This document shows positions 58,977 to 64,000 of a stretch of 64,000 bases of DNA, one piece after another. This DNA comes from Enoplolaimus lenunculus (taxonomy: Eukaryota > Nematoda > Enoplea > Enoplida > Thoracostomopsidae), in NCBI GenBank assembly GCA_030248215.1, contig JASANG010003395.1:1-64000 (forward strand), read 5' to 3'. Below the pieces are notes generated by a model. That model saw only the letters and a program-made list of their open reading frames with translations, ran no database searches and had not been told where the DNA came from. Numbering within the stretch: position 1 is the first letter of the stretch; the number at the start of each line of letters is the position of its first letter. Position numbers and translations under genes: made by a program.

Positions 58977-59321
58977 CTAGTAGGTACTGTTTAAACTTTG
59001 AACAACAGTGTAACGTATGTGTAGTTGAGGCCTTATGAGCCATTTGATTATACAAGCTGAATCTGAGCAAAAGCCCTATGTGCAGCTCATTTGCATAAAA
59101 TGCCTGTAGCTATTCCGTGGATTATAATGCGACTGTAACATGTTGAATTTCTGATGAAGAATGCCTCAGCGAAAAAGGTTTGTATGTACATAAAACACTA
59201 AAAACGTCCAGTTTTTGATGTATTTTAAGATGACTCAGTTAATTTGTGCGCATAAAATGTTCAACTTCTATTTTCCAAATTTTTAAATTTTCAGATAGGG
59301 CGTTTGCTCAGGTCAGCGACG

Positions 59322-59385
59322 ATTTTAGGTTTTCAGGTTGTTTTCCTATATCTGGCCAAATTCCATGCGCTCTTCACAAGGCACT
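59322..59385. repeat. 64-bp direct repeat, right copy
   Basis: Same sequence as 56183-56246 apart from a small change next to GGCCAAATTCCATGCG. The two copies together frame the transposase remnant. Confidence 0.9.
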
Positions 59386-60639
59386 ATTCCATTTCTGCTA
59401 ATTCATTCCATGTTCCCCAGTTTGTGTCAATTTCAGGTAATATTTCTGTGTTGTTATGTGCGCTTATTGTTTTCAGGTGGTCCATTCCCATTTCTAACCG
59501 ATTTCCAGGAGCTCATTCCTCTTCGCACCTCAATTTCTGTCAATTTTTACCCCAAATATGTCTATTGCTATATCTGCATTTACCATAATTCGCGACATAG
59601 CCTCAGCGAGGTCGCGTTTATAGATGGTTGTCCGCAGTATTTTGCATTTGTGATGCACGTGTACACTGAATTCCATACCAACACTAATGATGTAGCATGT
59701 ATATGTATAAACTCCTATAAATCGCTTGTAGACAGTGTGTGATTTAGTTCTTTGTTCCGATTTTGTCGGCAGACCAGTTCTTTGTTATCCGATGCTGGCC
59801 TCATCCCTGAAACCTGTGGCAAAGTCCGTAAAAGTACAGGGTAAAACATTATTGTCATAAGAATTAGTTATTGGGATTAGCTGCCTTTTATTTCTACCCA
59901 GCAAATTTTAGGTTGTTATTTACCATTCAGAAATGTGTGGCTTTGAAAAACGGGCCAAGGTTCCTTGAGTTCAAGTGACATCATGATCAAAATTCAAATC
60001 AGAGATCATTTGGTATCAGGGTGTAACCGGATATCCGTTTCTGTTTCATTTTATGGTAAAAATCTGTATCCGTTCACATTCCGGTCTCCGTTATAGAAAT
60101 ACCGGAAATTCGTTTATTTTTACGTTCAAAATTAGTTGTAAATTTCTCACAATTTTCATTATAAATGTGCTGCGATTGACAGAACTGAAACAAAAATTAC
60201 GATTACTTATCCATAACCTTAAAAATTAAGGTACACCCACCATTTTTTCTTCCAAATTTTAGAAAGCTCGGTGAACATGTACACGTCTCAATGGCAGAAA
60301 AATAAAACATATTTGAAATTATATACTTCAATATCCGTTTTTCGTTTCAGTTTCCTTTATATCGATCACTATTCGTCTCTGTTTACTTTTGCGTTATTTT
60401 TTACTATACGTTTACGCCCTGTCTGGTGTTGCTACGGTGTGCCATGGCCATTCCAACCCTATATTATTTCACGTATTTTGTTTAGAGTGCGAAAAGAATT
60501 TGTGCCCTTGTCTCTTCCGTGACCTAAGCTTTTGAAAGTCGAACTCGTCAGTGCCTCTTGCTTGAATTCAACGATTCTGGCAAATGGAAAAATGTCTTTA
60601 TCGGAAAATCAATGACTAACGCTGAGCGCAGGGTACAAA

Positions 60640-60730
60640 CGGAGGTCTGCTTCCGGCTTCGGCTGTGGCAGAAAATACGCCTCCGGCTCCGGTATAATTT
60701 TTACCGCAGGCCCCGGCAATTTCAGTAGTT
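60640..60730. repeat. G+C-rich dispersed repeat, reversed relative
   Basis: GGAGGTCTGCTTCCGGCTTC, CGCCTCCGGCTCCGGTATAA and CCCCGGCAATTTCAG match the reverse complement of the repeat at 34.53-34.64 kb. Confidence 0.5.
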
Positions 60731-60904
60731 TAATTTTGGTTAATTAGTGAATTTTAGCCAATATCTGCAATATGTTGTCGCTGTTTGGGTTTACGCTAAT
60801 TTCTTGCAAAATTTTGGAAGTTCTGTCCAGAAGCTCGTGAAAAAAGTAAAACGAAACGCGCTATGCAGATAAAGTTTGAAAAATAGTTGTACCCTGGTAA
60901 GTAT

Positions 60905-61320
60905 GTACAGCGGTTATCGTTGTCCTAGAAAACTGGGCGTGGAGGAGGTGTTGCGATATTAATTAAACTACTCCAATTTCGGTTCTTGTTGGTATTTCTG
61001 TGGAATATGAACAATTGGAAATTTTGTGCGTGGACTTTTTTAGTCCGCAAACTATTCCACGTTTGTTTAATACCGACCTCCATTAATAAAGTAATTTAGA
61101 TGAAATGTTGCTTATAAAATCCTGCTTGTAAAAATTTATTCTAGTAAATACGACAGTTATTCTTACTGGGAACTCCGCATTGGACAGGCGCGTTTTCAAA
61201 ACGTACCCCGCAGGTTAATAAACGAAAAATGGTTTTCGTCAAGTAAAACCGCCACATGTAGGGCATGGTTCCCTATTAGGTCCTTTGTTATTTCTGCTTT
61301 ATATGAGAATTAAATTGTTG
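60905..61320 (+). mobile_element. Degraded LINE fragments (endonuclease and reverse transcriptase scraps)
   Basis: RGGGVAILIK, then LEILCVDFFSPQ and a YRPP-like stretch, are typical of the apurinic endonuclease of CR1/L2-type LINEs. GHGSLLGPLLFLLYM about 200 bp later is the QGSxLGPLLF motif of the reverse transcriptase. The spacing is far too short, so most of the ORF is deleted, and frames change between pieces. Same general class as the LINE end at 53.7-54.2 kb. Confidence 0.65.
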
Positions 61321-61374
61321 ATATGTGTGTTTAATGGAGAATAAGCTTTTGACTTTGACTTAGATTTTGATATA

Positions 61375-61560
61375 GTTGTAGAAGCGGGTAAGCGCTTGCC
61401 TCGGAATTTTAAGGCCGTTAGATCGAAGCCATCCGTATCGCGCTTCACCAGCTGTAAGATCTGAAGTCTCAGTTCATACCTAGACTCCAGAAGGGGCTAC
61501 GTCGTGAGCGCAATAGGAAATTGCCGCGATTTGAACGCGGTGTCCATAAAAAGAGTGGAC
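61375..61560 (+). mobile_element. tRNA-derived SINE-like sequence
   Basis: GAAGCGGGTAAGCGCTTGCC resembles an A-box region and GGCCGTTAGATCGAAGCC a diverged B-box at the usual distance. A body without coding potential follows, with GCGATTTGAACGCGGTGTCC near 61.53 kb. Boundaries and tail are not clear. Confidence 0.4.
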
Positions 61561-62868
61561 GGTCAAGGAAAAATGTTGAAAATAGGGGCATGTCGTATGA
61601 GACATGTTTTTTCGTTACATATGCTATAAAAACGGTTTGGCAAAGCTCTGTCTAATGTAATAACAGCTCATACATAAAATTGCAATGATGCTTGAGTATC
61701 TTCGTAAAATTGTCAGTTAAATAGTTAGCTAGTATATACGGCAAATTAAACTGCTGAAACCTATAGATTATTGTGCTTTCTTTATAGTATAGCGTTGGTA
61801 ACTGCGCAAACGGAAATCCAAGTCCTGCTAGAACTCTAATGCAAAACTAATTGCAATACTGTTTGCACGTATAAATGGAAGCCAATTAAAAGTCTTCAAT
61901 GCGTTTGCTGCCTTGCAGGGTTCCAATCGGAACTAATTTTTGCCGGAAGACAAACATTAATTGAACTTTTTTGCCGGGACAAAAGAGGAACAGGACCCGG
62001 AATCTAACATACCTTCAACACCGAACTACTGTTTTTGTAATGTATACCCGTCAAAAACGTACTGTAAACAAGTTTTTTACGATTTCATTTTCAATGCTCG
62101 ACCAAGCAGCAACACGAAATCCTGTGGAAGTCTGATGTCTTATTATTTCATGCGTCTGATGTCTTATTATTTCATGCGTTTATGTATTGTTGCGTTTCAA
62201 TTGAACAACATTCACGCAAATTCTTACTGAAACACGCATTATACAATGATACTCCACTGAAACAAATGTATTGCAATGGCGCATAAAGCAAAAATTCGGG
62301 GGAGGGGTGATTATAAGTGATCCCGGGAATCACACGTTTCGTGTTGCGGCACCCTATTATTTTCTGTCCTAGAACAAAGTCTCGTCGTTATCTGAAATAA
62401 AAAATTTTATAAACCGCTAAGTGTAGTGACAAAGCAAGTTTGAAGTTCTTGCAGCTGCAAATTATTCACTGGAACTCATGCTATTAAATGTAATTTGCAA
62501 CTGTAAACGCAGTTGCAAGTCGCTTGAATTTCTTACATTTGCTGTTGAGTATTTTGTGTGAGTTGCAGCGGCGAAATCTCGCTGCAAAAACTTGCACGTG
62601 TGAACGTGGCTTTAGGGTTTAAGTCTTCGCATTTATAATGATGTAATGTTGTATCCTATTTGTTGTTTAAGCATTATTTACCAAATTGGAATCGGCATCT
62701 GCAAAGATTTTGGTAAATGCTTATCCATATTTTAAAATTGGCATCGGTGAGGCCCCGGCCAATTTAGTACTGGTGGTCTCAAAGCATGTCTAATTTTGAT
62801 TGGCACCTGGTGTGGGCACGTATATTTCTGTAAACTACAGAAGAACATATAGATATATATTTTCTGTA

Positions 62869-63009
62869 ATGAAATCATCGACATCCAGATCAGAAGTACA
62901 CGTTCCTGAGGGAGCATCATCAATCACTGGCTTTTATTCAGACAAACTAGCGCGTTTGCATTCGGAGCTAAAACAACAATTTCCTGACACTCCTTATTCA
63001 CTTACTGAG
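62869..63009 (+). CDS. Probable first exon of an unrecognised gene continuing past the window
   Basis: ATG at 62869 opens MKSSTSRSEVHVPEGASSIT, continues GFYSDKLARLHSELKQQFPD and ends SLTE at a good donor (GAG|GTAATT) in phase 0 after 47 codons. Composition is polar and coding-like, with no signal peptide. No domain recognised. No second exon was found before 64000, which is compatible with the intron lengths of neighbouring genes. The model rests on composition and the donor only. Confidence 0.4.
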
Positions 63010-64000
63010 GTAATTGATCATTGTCGTTAGTTTCGTTTTTCTAACAAGTTTAAACATTGCTGATAAGCCGGTATTGTATATTGATGTATTTCACTGTGCA
63101 CGGTTCGAATTTCGAAATTATATATTCTAATGGGTCAGCTTACGTCAAATTATGCTGGAAATATACACAAAAAATGTGAAGTTTATTAGTAAAGTTTTAT
63201 TCGAGTCTGGGAATTGTATTTCGTTCCAGTTGCAGTAATTCCTGCAGGAAAGATGTTGAAACAACAAGGATAACGTACTAAGACAGCGAATTTTGTTGTA
63301 TTATTGAACTTGCATGTGATTTCGATTTCATGGTCGACAGATTTTTAGTGAAGTCTAAACTACTGAGCTACGCAGCCCAGCCACAGGGTTTCCGTGTGAG
63401 TGGTTAGTGGAATGGCCCACATCCGACTTCCAAGCCCACTAACACCTGTGACTCCCTCGACCCCCTCTACCATTTTTACCTCCCTACACACAAAAACTAT
63501 TTAGTATTTATTTACAATATACAGGTTTGTAACACGACTTGCGCTACGTTAAACGTTGTGCGATTAGCGTAAGTCCCGGTATATATTGCATGGGTTTACC
63601 AAAATGCAAAACTTATTTCGATGTTGAAAATTATGTCAAATTCCGGTTTTGTTCTTGTTACGGCAAAAAACTTTAATTCCTGTTTCGGCAAAGTTTAGTT
63701 CCTATTGGAACCCTGCTGGGGATCTAAACAAAATAACTGCAATAAGGTGATTATTGAAATGAAATAATTAATACGTAGGGAACTCGAAGCATAACTAAAT
63801 TATGAATTCCGTTAATCTCTAGGATTTGTTTGTAGTTAGAATAATATTAATCTACCCAGTGATAGCTACGACTTTTTGGAAATTTTTTTTAATACAATGT
63901 TTCGTTGATTTCATTCTGTTTTTAGGTATTTTTGTACTTTGATCCTCAAAGTGTCTTTAAATTGTAGATATGTTTGTTTCTTTTCTTCCATTTAAAGTGT
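63010..64000. other. Right flank, no further exon seen
   Basis: AT-rich sequence with one dispersed repeat ending TTCCTATTGGAACCCTGCT at 63.64-63.71 kb, related to 51175-51276. It is probably intronic to the gene starting at 62869 if that model is right. Confidence 0.4.

Larger units (their letters stand above)
55181..62868. other. Repeat-rich intergenic region
   Basis: About 7.7 kb upstream of the armadillo gene with no supported host gene. Contents in order: a 495-bp palindrome with tRNA-like arms, a decayed DDE transposase between 64-bp direct repeats, ATCCG-rich repeat near 60.0-60.1 kb, a G+C-rich dispersed repeat near 60.65 kb, LINE fragments at 60.9-61.3 kb and a tRNA-like SINE near 61.4-61.55 kb. 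From 61.6 to 62.8 kb only AT-rich sequence and a 20-bp tandem repeat near 62.14 kb are visible. Confidence 0.5.

Noticed and set aside
60010-60120. ATCCG-rich stretch considered as another hAT-like copy
   Set aside because: It shares only GGATATCCG-type words with the copies at 45.3-45.9 kb; no ends could be defined.
1-64000. CRISPR arrays, operons, bacterial promoters or rRNA genes
   Set aside because: None is seen. Repeats are dispersed transposons and minisatellites, and the genes are spliced animal genes. AGTGAAGCGGCGAGTAA near 39.11 kb resembles rRNA words but has no extended match and reads as part of an open frame.

Overview
This window is AT-rich animal genomic DNA, roughly one third G+C. 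It carries intron-containing protein genes, tRNA-like sequences and a heavy load of small inverted-repeat transposons. Gene content is animal: an astacin metalloprotease with a C-terminal ShK domain, secreted proteins with peritrophin-type chitin-binding domains, an HDAC8-class deacetylase and an armadillo-repeat protein with an N-terminal membrane anchor. One transposon family carries runs of GCCTAA, the complement of the TTAGGC telomere unit typical of nematodes. With the astacin-ShK and chitin-binding genes this points to a nematode, perhaps an early-branching one with long introns. That assignment is an inference.

Layout. 1-7.4 kb: no supported gene; foldback and MITE copies and a CpG-rich minisatellite inside an inverted duplication. 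7.5-13.1 kb, minus: astacin-ShK protease, three exons found, 5' exon not found; a tRNA-Thr(TGT) lies in its intron. 13.1-20.3 kb: intergenic, several MITEs. 20.35-25.2 kb, minus, and 29.8-33.2 kb, plus: two paralogous multidomain chitin-binding protein genes, head to head, with the same exon phases. 35.9-40.9 kb, minus: complete six-exon HDAC8 with all key catalytic residues. 43.8-55.2 kb, minus: complete eleven-exon ARMC10/ARMCX-like gene whose introns hold MITEs, a LINE 3' end and a retroelement scrap. 55.3-62.8 kb: repeat-rich, with a 495-bp palindrome carrying tRNA-like sequence in both arms, a decayed DDE transposase between 64-bp direct repeats, LINE remnants and a tRNA-like SINE. 62.9-63.0 kb, plus: probable first exon of a gene that runs off the window.

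Exon models were built by hand. Splice sites and reading phases agree across every internal junction of the four multi-exon genes, which is the main evidence that they are real. Homology calls rest on recognised motifs; no search was run. The genes do not form a pathway. The astacin and the chitin-binding pair are both secreted-type proteins that could act on cuticle or eggshell matrix, while HDAC8 and the armadillo protein are intracellular housekeeping types.
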